Shown in pieces: positions 50,004-58,681 of a stretch of 64,000 nucleotides of DNA. The position numbers were made by a program, and so were the translations under genes. The stretch comes from JAXGZG01 sp050952065 (lineage in GTDB: Bacteria; Bacillota; Sulfobacillia; Fermentithermobacillales; Fermentithermobacillaceae): the NCBI GenBank assembly GCA_050952065.1, contig JBMNKF010000007.1:371325-435324 (forward strand), in the 5' to 3' direction. The stretch's first letter is position 1, and each line of letters opens with the position of its first letter. The notes under the pieces are model-generated. The model saw only the letters and a list, made by a program, of their open reading frames with translations, was not told the origin of the DNA and ran no database searches.

Positions 50004-51215
50004 CTACCGATCGGCCCTCTTCTGGGACAAAAGGTCTCTCAAACGATCCAAGATGGCTTCGGCGATGCTCTCTTTTGAAGCCAGCTCGATGTCGTCCAAC
50101 CGACCATCGGGATACACCAAAGTCACGGCATTGGTATCCGAGGCAAATCCCCTATCGGGCAAGCCCACCTTGTTGGCACATACGAGATCGAGGTTCTTGG
50201 CCTTTATCTTGCCCAAGGCGTACTCCACGAGATTATGGGTCTCGGCGGCAAAACCCACCAGAGTCCTATGACCTTTATCCTTTCCCAAGGTGGCCAGTAT
50301 GTCCGGCGTTGGCACCAACACCAGTTGTTGAGAGTCGCCGGTCTTCTTGATCTTGTGCAGACTCTTATTCTGTGGAGTGAAGTCTGAAGGGGCCGCTGCC
50401 CCGATCACCACGTCTACTTGGTCATAGACAGAAAGGCAAGCATCCAGCATTTCCTGTGTACTCACTACTTTGAACACTTCAGCGCCCCGGGGAGTGGGAA
50501 TCTCGGTAGGCCCGGTCACCAGAATAACTCGGGCTCCTCTTCTGACTAGAGCCCCGACCAGGGCATAGCCCATCCTTCCCGTTGAAGGAGGTGAGATGTA
50601 GCGGACCGGGTCCAGATACTCTCTTGTGGGGCCGGCGGTCACCATAACCGTCAGCCCGTCAAAATCACGGGCGCTCACAAGGCTTTGTACGACGCTCTGG
50701 ACGATGACTTCCGGCTCGGGGAGCCTTCCCTTGCCCATGGCGCCTGAGGCTAACCTACCGTAAGACGGTTCAATAACCTGGTATCCCCACTCTCGGAGCG
50801 TCGTCAAGTTCCTCTGGACAGCGGGACTCTCGTACATATTGTTGTTCATGGCAGGGCAGATGATTTTGGGGGCCGTGCACGCCATAACTGTCGTAGTCAG
50901 GTAGTCGTCAGCTATACCCGATGCGATTTTTCCGATCACGTTGGCTGTGGCTGGGCATATCAGGAACAGATCTGCCTTTTCCGCCAAGGCAATGTGCTCC
51001 ACGTTCCACTGCTTGGGCTCGGCAAACATCTCGACGACCACGGGCGATCCAGAAAGCGTGCGAAACGACAGTGGAGCCACCAACTTGGTGGCATTTCGAG
51101 TCATGATGACGTGAACCTGAGCCTTTTGCTTGACGAGGCGCGACACGACCTCAAGGGCTTTATAGGCCGCAATACCGCCCGAAACACCAACTAGAACGGT
51201 CTTCCCAGATAACAT
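50004..51215 (-). CDS. coaBC: Bifunctional phosphopantothenoylcysteine decarboxylase/synthetase CoaBC
   Basis: ATG 51215 (GGAGGG upstream) gives 403 residues. N-terminal flavin decarboxylase half: LVGVSGGIAAYKALEVVSRLVK, ICPATANVIGKIASGIADDYLTTTVMA, CPAMNNNMYESPAVQRN. C-terminal synthetase half: VMVTAGPTREYLDPVRYISPPSTGRMGYALV, VVIGAAAPSDFTP, LVGFAAETHNLVEYALGKIKAKNLDLVCANKV. Two successive CoA-pathway steps; coaD is elsewhere in this window. Confidence 0.95.
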   Translation of the reverse strand: MLSGKTVLVGVSGGIAAYKALEVVSRLVKQKAQVHVIMTRNATKLVAPLSFRTLSGSPVVVEMFAEPKQWNVEHIALAEKADLFLICPATANVIGKIASGIADDYLTTTVMACTAPKIICPAMNNNMYESPAVQRNLTTLREWGYQVIEPSYGRLASGAMGKGRLPEPEVIVQSVVQSLVSARDFDGLTVMVTAGPTREYLDPVRYISPPSTGRMGYALVGALVRRGARVILVTGPTEIPTPRGAEVFKVVSTQEMLDACLSVYDQVDVVIGAAAPSDFTPQNKSLHKIKKTGDSQQLVLVPTPDILATLGKDKGHRTLVGFAAETHNLVEYALGKIKAKNLDLVCANKVGLPDRGFASDTNAVTLVYPDGRLDDIELASKESIAEAILDRLRDLLSQKRADR

Positions 51216-51250
51216 GCTCGCTCTTGCCCTCCGGTCTGTGTGTATTGTCA

Positions 51251-51274
51251 AGGGCACCTCTCGGGAGGTGCCCT
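51251..51274 (-). terminator. Hairpin between rpoZ and coaBC
   Basis: AGGGCACCTC-4-base loop-GAGGTGCCCT, perfect 10-bp stem in the gap after rpoZ. There is no T-tract on either side, so it may be an attenuator, processing site or partial terminator rather than a strong stop. Confidence 0.4.
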
Positions 51275-51290
51275 CAAGTCTGCCTATTGC

Positions 51291-51530
51291 TCAAGGAACA
51301 CACGGGTCCGAGAGGTTATGACCCGTTTCGTCCTCAGCCGATTCAACCTTCTTTGGGACAACCCGAATCCTTCCCGAAGCTATCTCTTCCAGAGCGATCG
51401 TAACGGGCTTGCGACCCTCTGACAGAGAAGGCTCCTTCCTGGACACTATCTGCCTCGCCCTCTTGGCTACGGCCACCACTAGACTGTACTTGGATTCGAT
51501 TCGTGTCAGATCCCGGGGTAGGTACACCAT
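51291..51530 (-). CDS. rpoZ: RNA polymerase omega subunit
   Basis: A 79-residue protein: LTRIESKYSLVVAVAKRARQIVSRKEPS followed by KPVTIALEEIASGRIRVVP. GAGGAGGG lies upstream of the ATG. Gene order gmk-rpoZ-coaBC is standard. The first 188 bases are also the end of the gmk reading frame. Confidence 0.93.
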   Translation of the reverse strand: MVYLPRDLTRIESKYSLVVAVAKRARQIVSRKEPSLSEGRKPVTIALEEIASGRIRVVPKKVESAEDETGHNLSDPCVP

Positions 51531-52131
51531 CCAATGCCCTCCTCTGAAGGGGCGTCGCCTCAGCGCTCCGTCGGGCTCTTTCCCCCGCGATTATTGCCAA
51601 AAGTCTATCTTTGGCACGGTTAAGGTCAGCATTGATAATAACATAATCATAAACAGAGAGATCTGCCATCTCGCATTGTGCGGCCTTGAATCTCAAGTCG
51701 CGCTGCTCCTCGCTTTCTGTGCCTCTCGATTCGATGCGGCGGCGCAGTTCCTCTAGGGACGGAGGCAAGACAAAGATAAAGACCCCTTCCGGGTATAGGC
51801 GCCTGAGAGTCCGAGCCCCTTGAACGTCCTTTTCCAGGAGGACATCCAGTCCTCTTGCGAGACAATCCTGGATATCCTTGGACGGCGTACCGTAGTAGTT
51901 GCCGTAAACCTCTGCCCATTCTTCAAGGAGCCCTTGGTTCTTCTTTTCGAAGAACTCGTCTTTCGAAACAAAGCAATAATCCTCTCTGTCTACTTCTCCC
52001 GCGCGAGGAGCTCTAGTAGTCAGAGAGGGGCAAAAGCAGATGTCTTGAACTTCGTCCAACGCGAGTCGGCGCAGGGACCCTTTGCCACATCCCGATGGCG
52101 CCGTTATGACGAATATGATGCCTTTTTCCAT
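51343..52131 (-). CDS. gmk: Guanylate kinase with an extension overlapping rpoZ
   Basis: Residues 1-200 are a guanylate kinase: FVITAPSGCGKGSLRRL (P-loop), PSLTTRAPRAGEVDREDYCFVS (GMP binding), GNYYGTPSKDIQDCLARGLDVLLEKDVQGARTLR and DYVIINADLNRAKDRL. The family normally ends shortly after this (about 205 residues); here the frame continues 60 residues (RSAEATPLQRRALDGV ... SGKDSGCPKEG-type, basic and low complexity) to 51343, inside rpoZ. It is not clear whether the tail is used or whether a stop codon was lost. It phosphorylates GMP to GDP. Confidence 0.93.
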   Translation of the reverse strand: MEKGIIFVITAPSGCGKGSLRRLALDEVQDICFCPSLTTRAPRAGEVDREDYCFVSKDEFFEKKNQGLLEEWAEVYGNYYGTPSKDIQDCLARGLDVLLEKDVQGARTLRRLYPEGVFIFVLPPSLEELRRRIESRGTESEEQRDLRFKAAQCEMADLSVYDYVIINADLNRAKDRLLAIIAGERARRSAEATPLQRRALDGVPTPGSDTNRIQVQSSGGRSQEGEADSVQEGAFSVRGSQARYDRSGRDSFGKDSGCPKEG

Positions 52132-52143
52132 AGTACCTACATT

Positions 52144-52386
52144 CTATCTGTCCTGGAGTCTAGAGACAACCGTTTCTGGACTCACGGCGGAAAGAACGAT
52201 GTGTCCAGAGTCAGCCACGATAACGGCCCTGGTTCGGCGGCCGTGGGTAGCGTCAACTAGCATGCCTCTATCTCTGGCCTCCGCAATGACTCGTCGTATG
52301 GGAGCACTCTCAGGCGAGACCATGGCGACAACCCGGTTTGCGGCCACAATATTACCGAATCCGATATTGACCATCCGGACACCCAT
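52144..52386 (-). CDS. remA: RemA-like DNA-binding regulator (DUF370)
   Basis: An 80-residue protein: VNIGFGNIVAANRVVAMVSPESAPIRRVIAEARDRGMLVDATHGRRTRAVIVADSGHIVLSAVSPETV. DUF370/RemA proteins in Bacillus are LytTR-related regulators of biofilm matrix and osmoprotection genes. It sits upstream of gmk, as in most Firmicutes. A second ATG four codons on is an alternative start. Confidence 0.95.
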   Translation of the reverse strand: MGVRMVNIGFGNIVAANRVVAMVSPESAPIRRVIAEARDRGMLVDATHGRRTRAVIVADSGHIVLSAVSPETVVSRLQDR

Positions 52387-52411
52387 AGAATGATGGTACC
52401 TCCCGAATACG

Positions 52412-52723
52412 CTACTTCCCCAGGAAACGCGCCAGAAGGGCCTCTTTCTGCCTTTTGCCCAGGCCCTGGACGCGACGCGATTCGTCGATTCCGACCTCTT
52501 CCATGATCTTCTCGGCCTTTACCTTTCCCACGCGGGGAAGGGACTTTAAGAGATAGGATACTTTCATTCTCTGGATGACAGGGTCGGTTCCCTCTACTAC
52601 GTCAGATAGCTTAATCTCACCCTTTTTGAGCCTTACACGAAGATCGGCTCGGGCTCTACGCATGGCCTGGGCTTTTTCCAGTGCTTTCTTCTTCTCTTCT
52701 GGAGTCAAACTTGGAAGTGCCAC
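52412..52723 (-). CDS. Actinobacterial-type integration host factor (mIHF-like)
   Basis: GTG 52723 (AGGAGGGG upstream) opens a 103-residue basic protein: VALPSLTPEEKKKALEKAQAMRRARADLRVRLKKGEIKLSDVVE ... MKVSYLLKSLPRVGKVKAEKIMEEVGIDESRRVQGLGKRQKEALLARFL. From memory it lines up along its whole length with mycobacterial mIHF (ALPxLT, RRARAxLxxRLKxG, MKVSxLLxxLPxVGKVKAxxIMxE, RRLxGLGxRQxxALL). The VGKVKA segment is a helix-two-turn-helix DNA-binding motif. In Actinobacteria this gene lies directly before gmk; here remA is between them. Confidence 0.9.
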   Translation of the reverse strand: MALPSLTPEEKKKALEKAQAMRRARADLRVRLKKGEIKLSDVVEGTDPVIQRMKVSYLLKSLPRVGKVKAEKIMEEVGIDESRRVQGLGKRQKEALLARFLGK

Positions 52724-52886
52724 AGTTTCCCCTCCTAACAGTTTTCGGCCTCCAATAAGGCGTCTATGTAGCCAGTTCGAGGGCATATTCGCCCCAGTTG
52801 GCAGAATTCCTCTTTTTCTGTCAGGGTAAACGCCAAAAAGAAGCAAAAGCCTGCCCGTAATCTTCTTGGACGGGCCATATTTGAGT

Positions 52887-53186
52887 CTATTTCCTCAAAC
52901 GTAAATGCCAATCGGAACCACTGTTGTTGTCCCAGTTGCCGGCAGAATCCCTGAAGCACAGATCAATGCACTTGTCACCTTCGGGCATAATGGACGCGGA
53001 AAACGAGCCGTCGATTCGCCGCTTCATCTCCGTTGTGCGCAGGTTCTGCCAACCATCCTTGCCGTAGTGCAAGAACACCCTATCGGCGCCTGAGTTTACC
53101 AAGAGCCCTCTGTATCCTATCTCTGCCGGGATTCCTTTGGAGAGAAGAGATGGTTTAGTCCAGACTCTCGGATCAGTCAATTCCAA
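52887..53186 (-). CDS. Stand-alone starch-binding module protein (CBM25-like)
   Basis: A 99-residue protein built almost entirely of one carbohydrate-binding module: VFLHYGKDGWQNLRTTEMKRRIDGSFSASIMPEGDKCIDLCFRDSAGNWDNNSGSDWHLRL. The WDNNxGxDW end is typical of starch-binding CBM25-type modules. No signal peptide, so it is probably cytosolic and binds glycogen. Its start overlaps the stop of the GH15 gene by 14 bases, so the two are translated together. The 163-base gap before mihF shows nothing I can name. Confidence 0.8.
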   Translation of the reverse strand: MELTDPRVWTKPSLLSKGIPAEIGYRGLLVNSGADRVFLHYGKDGWQNLRTTEMKRRIDGSFSASIMPEGDKCIDLCFRDSAGNWDNNSGSDWHLRLRK

Positions 53187-55146
53187 TCGCCTCCCAACGC
53201 GTTCGTTTCGACACCATTCTGCCCTCTCCCGCCCGTCCCAATTCTAGAAACATAGCGTGGGACCATGCCAGAGGAGCCGCCGATAGCGGGACAGAAGTCA
53301 CGCAACTGATCTGTTCCGGCATAACACCGCTCGGAAGACTCACAGCGTCAAACCAATCAATACCCTGGGAAATCTCGTCTTCATGCAGAAGGCCAAGCTC
53401 AAGGCCGCTCAGAAGACGCCAGGCTGTGGTGACCAGCCAAGGGTTACCCGGCACATCGCCTGCGTCAGAAGGCCTCTCGTACCAGTCACCGTGATACCTG
53501 GCTAGCCCGAGAACAGGCCCAACCCTTGACGGAACCGCCAGAGACTTGGATAGTCTGTTCCAGGTGATCTTCGAGAGTTCCGAAGCCTTCCCAAATAACC
53601 TTTCGTCAATTGACCAGAGTCTCAGTCCCGAAAAGAGAAGCGGGATCAGGAAGAGACTGGCATCTTCAGTCCAATCGAACCGGCAATTCTTATCGGTAAA
53701 GCCTGCGACTATTCCGCGACAGTAACCCCGGGTCTCGTTGCCCAATATGGACACCAAACCATCAAGAAGACGTCTTGCGCCTTCCCTATAGCGAGTGCCA
53801 CGCGCTCGCCCTAACCTGTCGCTTATGACCCCTGCCCAGTATAGCCCGGCTATGCAAGACGCCTGAGTGAAAGAGAAGACTCCTCGCCTTTCTTCCCAAA
53901 GATCGAAAGAAGGTCTGCAAAGGGTTCCGTCCTCCTGCACGTAACCCAGGGTAAACTCAGCGGCCTTCTCGATGAATGACGGGTATATGGATTCCAAGAA
54001 CTCCAGAGAACCTCCAGCAGCGAGGTAGTCGCCCGCCGCCACAAGGCACAGAGAAGTCTCATCTTCTTGAATCGGAAGGTCTCCGGGTGGCAAGTCTCGA
54101 GGATGCCAGCCAGATCCAATGGTGCCGTCGGGACGGTATCTCTGCCAGAAGAAGCCTCTCTTGTCTATGGTCCTTTGGCAAAACTCTAGGAAATGTCGAA
54201 CGTGGTCGAGAAGGCCAAGTCTGGCCATGGTTGAAGCGCACATGGCCGCATCCCGATGCCAAACGTAGCGATAGTGGTCTCGAAAATCCCCCATAACTCC
54301 TGTGTCGCATGAGGCAACTATGGCGCCTCCTCGATCGGCATGAGACAGAAGCACTTTGAGGGAGACGCTCTCCTCTACAGGTAACGACGCCCAGAATGAT
54401 TCGGATCTCTCCACGATTCCCGAGACTCCACGGGCTTCGGCCTGCTCCATAACGCAGTCAGACTCGTCTCTACTGGGCCCCAAAACAAAAAAACAGTCCA
54501 TGGTGAAACCATTCTGCCCACACGTGCCCACCGCTCCCAACATGCTCTCAATGAGTCCGTGGTCGATTGAAGGTCCTCGCACATCCCCAGTAGTACCATC
54601 TAGAGACACCCCGCCATCCCGGACCTTGGCCACGGCTTTGTGGATAACCGGTTGCCCAAAGTCTCGTTCCAGGGGCGATCTGCATGGCGTGATGCCGGAC
54701 ACCAGCCAAACCTCACCTTTGTGGTGGTAGAGGCGGGCAGTCGTGGGATCCCAGAAGCCACATTCACCAACGGTGTTCTCTCCAAGGTTGTACGCTTGCC
54801 TGAGGTACAAGCCTAGAGGTTCCCCTTCAGGTGCATCGGCCTTGATCCTGCGCACCCAAATGCTTTGATACGGGTCGACGCAATCCAGGACGGTCAGAGA
54901 CAGGGGGTAATGACGGTGCTCGATTGTCCAGGAAAACACCATGCCTTGTCCGAAGTCTCCTGCGATAGTCCAAGAGTCGTCGCCAACCTCCGAGAAATGC
55001 CCCCTGAACCACGCAACAACCCGGTTTCGTGAGTTCTGGGCAGCGTGGTTATGAAGTCCTACGATGGGCCAGAAGATCTCGCGCAAACTGCATGTAGAGT
55101 CAAATCCCAGGTACAATGAGCCATTCCCCAGAACCGCAGGACGCAT
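53173..55146 (-). CDS. GH15-family glycoside hydrolase (glucoamylase-like)
   Basis: ATG 55146 (AAGGAGGG upstream), 657 residues. It has the N-terminal beta-sandwich of bacterial GH15 enzymes (VLGNGSLYLGFDSTCSLREIFWPIVGLHNHA) and the alpha/alpha toroid: DFRDHYRYVWHRDAAMCASTMARLG, IQEDETSLCLVAAGDYL, FDLWEERRGVFSFTQASCIAGL (general-acid glutamate region) and VTTAWRLLSGLELGL. GH15 enzymes cut glucose from ends of alpha-glucans. No signal peptide, so it likely works on intracellular glycogen with the CBM25-like protein. Confidence 0.9.
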   Translation of the reverse strand: MRPAVLGNGSLYLGFDSTCSLREIFWPIVGLHNHAAQNSRNRVVAWFRGHFSEVGDDSWTIAGDFGQGMVFSWTIEHRHYPLSLTVLDCVDPYQSIWVRRIKADAPEGEPLGLYLRQAYNLGENTVGECGFWDPTTARLYHHKGEVWLVSGITPCRSPLERDFGQPVIHKAVAKVRDGGVSLDGTTGDVRGPSIDHGLIESMLGAVGTCGQNGFTMDCFFVLGPSRDESDCVMEQAEARGVSGIVERSESFWASLPVEESVSLKVLLSHADRGGAIVASCDTGVMGDFRDHYRYVWHRDAAMCASTMARLGLLDHVRHFLEFCQRTIDKRGFFWQRYRPDGTIGSGWHPRDLPPGDLPIQEDETSLCLVAAGDYLAAGGSLEFLESIYPSFIEKAAEFTLGYVQEDGTLCRPSFDLWEERRGVFSFTQASCIAGLYWAGVISDRLGRARGTRYREGARRLLDGLVSILGNETRGYCRGIVAGFTDKNCRFDWTEDASLFLIPLLFSGLRLWSIDERLFGKASELSKITWNRLSKSLAVPSRVGPVLGLARYHGDWYERPSDAGDVPGNPWLVTTAWRLLSGLELGLLHEDEISQGIDWFDAVSLPSGVMPEQISCVTSVPLSAAPLAWSHAMFLELGRAGEGRMVSKRTRWEAIGID

Positions 55147-55255
55147 AGGGACCCTCCTTGCCTGGAATAAATCCGGCAGCAAATCCTCATAATCACTACA
55201 GCCGGTCATTGAGCCGTCATTTACCGATTCTAGCCGGGCAGGAGGTAGACTATTC

Positions 55256-56038
55256 GTGCTCTGGTTCTACGCTCTCACGCTCTTGATAACGATTCTGGGT
55301 TCGGCCTTCTATTTCTACCGGAAGAACCGTGGCCGGGAGGCGTCTGCGCCGGAAATCGACGACCTCAAGAAGGGCTATGGCGGCAGAAGGCCTTTGCCAG
55401 GTGCTAACCTGAGAAAAGACAACCTGAGCAAAGAGGTTGAGCTCGACTGGGAAGCATCAGAAATTATCGAGTTTCAACCCGGCGCTTGGGCACTGCCCAA
55501 AGATGCGGCCCCAGACAGCTACGAAGAGACTGATAGCGAGACTAGAGAGACGAAGAGAGAAAAACATGCGGAGAAATACTCACTGCCGGCAAAGTACGGA
55601 GCAAACCGTTTGGTGCTCTTGGCTAGAGACCCGTCCTGGATATACGCATACTGGGACATATCCCACGAGAAATACCAAGATATGTACAGGCGGCACCTCA
55701 CCCAATGGGAGGTTTCAAGGCCATTACTCAGGCTCTACGACGTGACCTCCGGAACGAGAGGCGAGAATCTTGATGTATACGTCGATGATGCAGCTGACAA
55801 CTGGTATATAAGGGTAGCAAAGCCCCGGCACAAGTTCATGGCCGAGTTCGGCGTACTCTTCCCAGGTGGATTTGTGCCTATGTTGCAGTCTAACGTCGTG
55901 CAACTGCCTCCCTACGGGGTATCTCCCGTTACGTCTTTGGAATGGGCTCCACTTGATTGGGAATCTCATTACGGAAGAGACGGAGGATTGTGCGGTGTGA
56001 GTTCGCCCATGGACTGGGGAGGCAAGATAATTGACTAG
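55256..56038 (+). CDS. DUF4912 membrane-anchored protein
   Basis: GTG 55256 (AGGAGGT upstream), 260 residues. A membrane helix (WFYALTLLITILGSAFYFY) precedes a charged linker of about 85 residues and a DUF4912 domain (KYGANRLVLLARDPSWIYAYWDISHEKYQDM ... RPLLRLYDVTSG ... VYVDDAADNWYIRVAKPRHKFMAEFGVLFPGG). DUF4912 resembles carbohydrate-binding modules and is often found beside GH57 genes, as here: its stop overlaps the GH57 start by eight bases. It may tether the GH57 enzyme at the membrane. Confidence 0.85.
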   Translation: MLWFYALTLLITILGSAFYFYRKNRGREASAPEIDDLKKGYGGRRPLPGANLRKDNLSKEVELDWEASEIIEFQPGAWALPKDAAPDSYEETDSETRETKREKHAEKYSLPAKYGANRLVLLARDPSWIYAYWDISHEKYQDMYRRHLTQWEVSRPLLRLYDVTSGTRGENLDVYVDDAADNWYIRVAKPRHKFMAEFGVLFPGGFVPMLQSNVVQLPPYGVSPVTSLEWAPLDWESHYGRDGGLCGVSSPMDWGGKIID

Positions 56039-57632
56039 TGGCTATCTAAGCATGATCCTTCACGCTCATCTGCCTTACGTTAAGAACACCAAGAGCGAAG
56101 ATTCGCTGGAAGAAAGGTGGCTTTTTCAGGCTATCACCGAGTGCTACATACCCCTATTGAACGGCTTCTACAGCCTTCTTGAGGAAAACGTGAAGTTTCG
56201 CCTCGCCGTTTCTCTGTCGCCCCCTCTTCTAGAGATGCTGGCAGATCCACTTCTCCAGGCGAAGTACAAGACGCACCTGGAAAACTTGCTGGAATTGTCG
56301 GAGAAAGAGGTGAAAAGAACCTCCTACGACAGTCGAGTTCAACTTCTAGCCCGCATGTACCGGGACAGGTTTCACGAGCTCCTCAGTGACTACACCGACA
56401 AGTATAAGCAGGACCTGATAGAGCCATGGCGGGTCTTGGAAACGGAAGGACGCGTCGAGCTCATGGCCACGGCCGCCACCCACGGGTATTTGCCCCTACT
56501 GTTGCACAATGAGGCGGTTGTAGCCCAGATTAAGGCCGGCGTTGCAGCATTTCGAAAACACTTTCACCACGAACCCAAGGGTTTTTGGCTTCCAGAATGT
56601 GCCTACGCGCCTGAAATCGAAGAACCTTTAAAAAACGAGAACCTGGCCTATTTCGTCACAGAAACCCACGGTCTGTTGTTTGCTACGCCGAGACCCAGAT
56701 TTGGCTATCATGCCCCCATTGTCACTCCCAATGGCCTATTGGCTTTTGCCAGAGATCCCGATTGCTCCAAACAGGTGTGGAGCGCCCAGGAAGGATACCC
56801 GGGAGACGGCGTCTATCGGGAGTACTATAGAGACATCGGCTACGAGCTTCCCGAAGATTACCTCGGAAACGCTTTGCCTGGACGAACAAGAGTTCCCACC
56901 GGCATCAAGTACTACCGGGTGACTGATAGAAGGAGCGACCACAAACAAATATACGAGCCTGGCCAAGCCTTGGCAAGAGCGTGGGAACATGCGGGAAACT
57001 TCGTCTTTTGGCGAAACAAAGAAGCCGGCCACTGGTCGGGGGTTCTGGGTAGAAACCCCATTATGGTGGCGCCATACGATGCTGAATTGTTCGGCCATTG
57101 GTGGTACGAAGGGCCTGTATGGCTGGCTCACGTTTTCCGCCGTCTATCCCAAGAAGCGAGCCAAGTCACAGCCATTACCCCGTGGGAATACGTGCAGCAC
57201 TACCCCGTCAACCAAGTGTCTCAGCCTGCAACTTCCAGCTGGGGCTACAAGGGCTATCACGAGGTGTGGCTGGAAGGCTCAAACCATTGGGTATACAGAC
57301 ATCTGCATGAGGCTCAGGAACGCTTGGCCAGGATTTCCCGGGCAAACCCGAACGCCAGAGGACTGCAAAGGCGCGCCTTGAGTCAAGCGGTTAGGGAGCT
57401 GCTCTTGGCCCAATCCTCTGACTGGCCTTTCATCATGAAGACTGGGACACTTCCGGATTATGCCAAGGACCGGTTCGTTACTCACATCGGCCGCTTTCAG
57501 AAACTCTGCGATGAGATCGAGCAGGGCGCACCGGATCCGGGACACCTGCTGCACCTGGAGAAAGTGGACAGCGTGTTCTGGGACATTGATCTGGCGGGGC
57601 TTTATGCCGCTTCCAGCACCCAAGTGCCGTGA
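56031..57632 (+). CDS. GH57 1,4-alpha-glucan branching enzyme-like (DUF1957)
   Basis: TTG 56031 (GGGAGG upstream), 533 residues. GH57 signatures are SMILHAHLPYVKN (HAHLPY), nucleophile E189 in GFWLPECAYAPEIE, acid D350 in VAPYDAELFGHWWYEGP and a C-terminal helical domain with the DUF1957 region (NSHWVYRHLHEAQERL-type sequence). These motifs fit GH57 branching enzymes (alpha-1,6 branches), though amylase or 4-alpha-glucanotransferase activity cannot be ruled out. It is translationally coupled to DUF4912 and tepA. Confidence 0.9.
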   Translation: MTSGYLSMILHAHLPYVKNTKSEDSLEERWLFQAITECYIPLLNGFYSLLEENVKFRLAVSLSPPLLEMLADPLLQAKYKTHLENLLELSEKEVKRTSYDSRVQLLARMYRDRFHELLSDYTDKYKQDLIEPWRVLETEGRVELMATAATHGYLPLLLHNEAVVAQIKAGVAAFRKHFHHEPKGFWLPECAYAPEIEEPLKNENLAYFVTETHGLLFATPRPRFGYHAPIVTPNGLLAFARDPDCSKQVWSAQEGYPGDGVYREYYRDIGYELPEDYLGNALPGRTRVPTGIKYYRVTDRRSDHKQIYEPGQALARAWEHAGNFVFWRNKEAGHWSGVLGRNPIMVAPYDAELFGHWWYEGPVWLAHVFRRLSQEASQVTAITPWEYVQHYPVNQVSQPATSSWGYKGYHEVWLEGSNHWVYRHLHEAQERLARISRANPNARGLQRRALSQAVRELLLAQSSDWPFIMKTGTLPDYAKDRFVTHIGRFQKLCDEIEQGAPDPGHLLHLEKVDSVFWDIDLAGLYAASSTQVP

Positions 57633-58402
57633 CTCAGGAAGGAATGATGCTGTTGTCGGAGTCCATCACTGCCCAGGAAAAGACACAAAACCTTAAGGAG
57701 CTGGGCACTACTGCTACACCTTCACCCAAGAGTGGAGTCTTTTGTCTGCCGATTATCGGACAGATCGAAGGCCACATCGTCCTGCCCTCTCAAAACAAGA
57801 CAACAAAGTACGAACACGTGATGCCTCAGCTGGTGGCCATTGAGGAAGACCCCGAGGTGTCCTCGTTGCTCATATTGCTCAACACTGTAGGCGGAGACGT
57901 AGAAGCCGGGTTGGCTATCGCCGAGCTCATTAAGAGTATGTCTAAACCTACAGTCTCCTTGGTTCTAGGCGGCGGACACAGCATTGGCGTGCCTGTAGCA
58001 GTAGCGGCGACCTACTCTTTCATCACCGACTCTGCCACTATGACAATCCACCCAATAAGGTTGGCAGGAACGGTCCTAGGGGTCCCTCAGACCTACGAAT
58101 ACCTTGAAAAAATGCAGGATCGAGTCATCCGTTTCGTCACACAAAACTCAAACATTACCGAGGAGAGGTTCAGAGAGCTCATGTTTCGTACAGGCGAACT
58201 GGCCAGAGACATTGGCACAGTGCTTGTGGGAAAAGATGCCACCGAAGTGGGTCTTATAGACGAGGTTGGAGGGTTATCCGACGCCTTGGCCAAACTCAAC
58301 CAGCTAACCCAGAACCATGAAAGGCCCCAGACCACGCAAGACACACAAGAGACACACGCGACACAGGAAACACACGAGACAGGGGGCGGGAAAGCATGGT
58401 GA
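57629..58402 (+). CDS. tepA: ClpP-like protease TepA (YmfB)
   Basis: A 257-residue protease-fold protein with GTG start overlapping the GH57 stop. ClpP-like core: GVFCLPIIGQIEGHIVLPSQNKTTKYEHVMPQLVAIEEDPEVSSLLILLNTVGGDVEAGLAI, nucleophile serine in LGGGHSIGVPVAVA and histidine in MTIHPIRLAGTVLGVPQTYEYLEKMQ. In Bacillus the homologue beside ylzJ helps spore outgrowth. The last 27 residues are a threonine/glutamine/glutamate repeat (TQDTQETHATQETHETGGG) encoded by a tandem ACACAGGAGACACAC-like repeat. Confidence 0.92.
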   Translation: MTQEGMMLLSESITAQEKTQNLKELGTTATPSPKSGVFCLPIIGQIEGHIVLPSQNKTTKYEHVMPQLVAIEEDPEVSSLLILLNTVGGDVEAGLAIAELIKSMSKPTVSLVLGGGHSIGVPVAVAATYSFITDSATMTIHPIRLAGTVLGVPQTYEYLEKMQDRVIRFVTQNSNITEERFRELMFRTGELARDIGTVLVGKDATEVGLIDEVGGLSDALAKLNQLTQNHERPQTTQDTQETHATQETHETGGGKAW

Positions 58403-58614
58403 TATATACCATATACCCGCCGGAGATTGTCCTTCAATCTGAAACCGAAGACAAGAGGCGCTACTTCTCTGTGGAACACCAAGGACGCACATTCGTGCTT
58501 GAGCTAGTCGACGGTCAAGCGCAGATAGTCCGCCTAGTATCTCTAAACCCAAAGGACTATCTGAATCCCAGTTGGCAGCCGGGAACCAAATTTAGCTTTA
58601 CCCTGCCTAAGTAG
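58396..58614 (+). CDS. ylzJ: YlzJ-like protein
   Basis: A 72-residue protein: MVIYTIYPPEIVLQSE ... VEHQGRTFVLELVDGQAQIVRLVSLNPKDYLNPSWQPG. It matches the small YlzJ family, which lies next to tepA in Bacillus, and its ATG overlaps the tepA stop (seven bases). The function is unknown. Confidence 0.88.
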   Translation: MVIYTIYPPEIVLQSETEDKRRYFSVEHQGRTFVLELVDGQAQIVRLVSLNPKDYLNPSWQPGTKFSFTLPK

Positions 58615-58681
58615 GAATGCTCGTCCTCCAATCCGGTCTTGCTCCTCGTTTGATTCGACGTCTATTGTATGAGTTCCTTCG

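Noticed and set aside
38890..51274. Similar GAGAGGTG/CACCTC stems in hairpins at 38890 and 51251
   Set aside because: The shared bases are few and of the kind that resembles ribosome-binding sites; flanks and loops differ, so a repeat family is not supported.
52735..52959. 74-codon minus-strand frame between mihF and the CBM gene
   Set aside because: It has no recognisable family and overlaps the end of the CBM protein in another frame.
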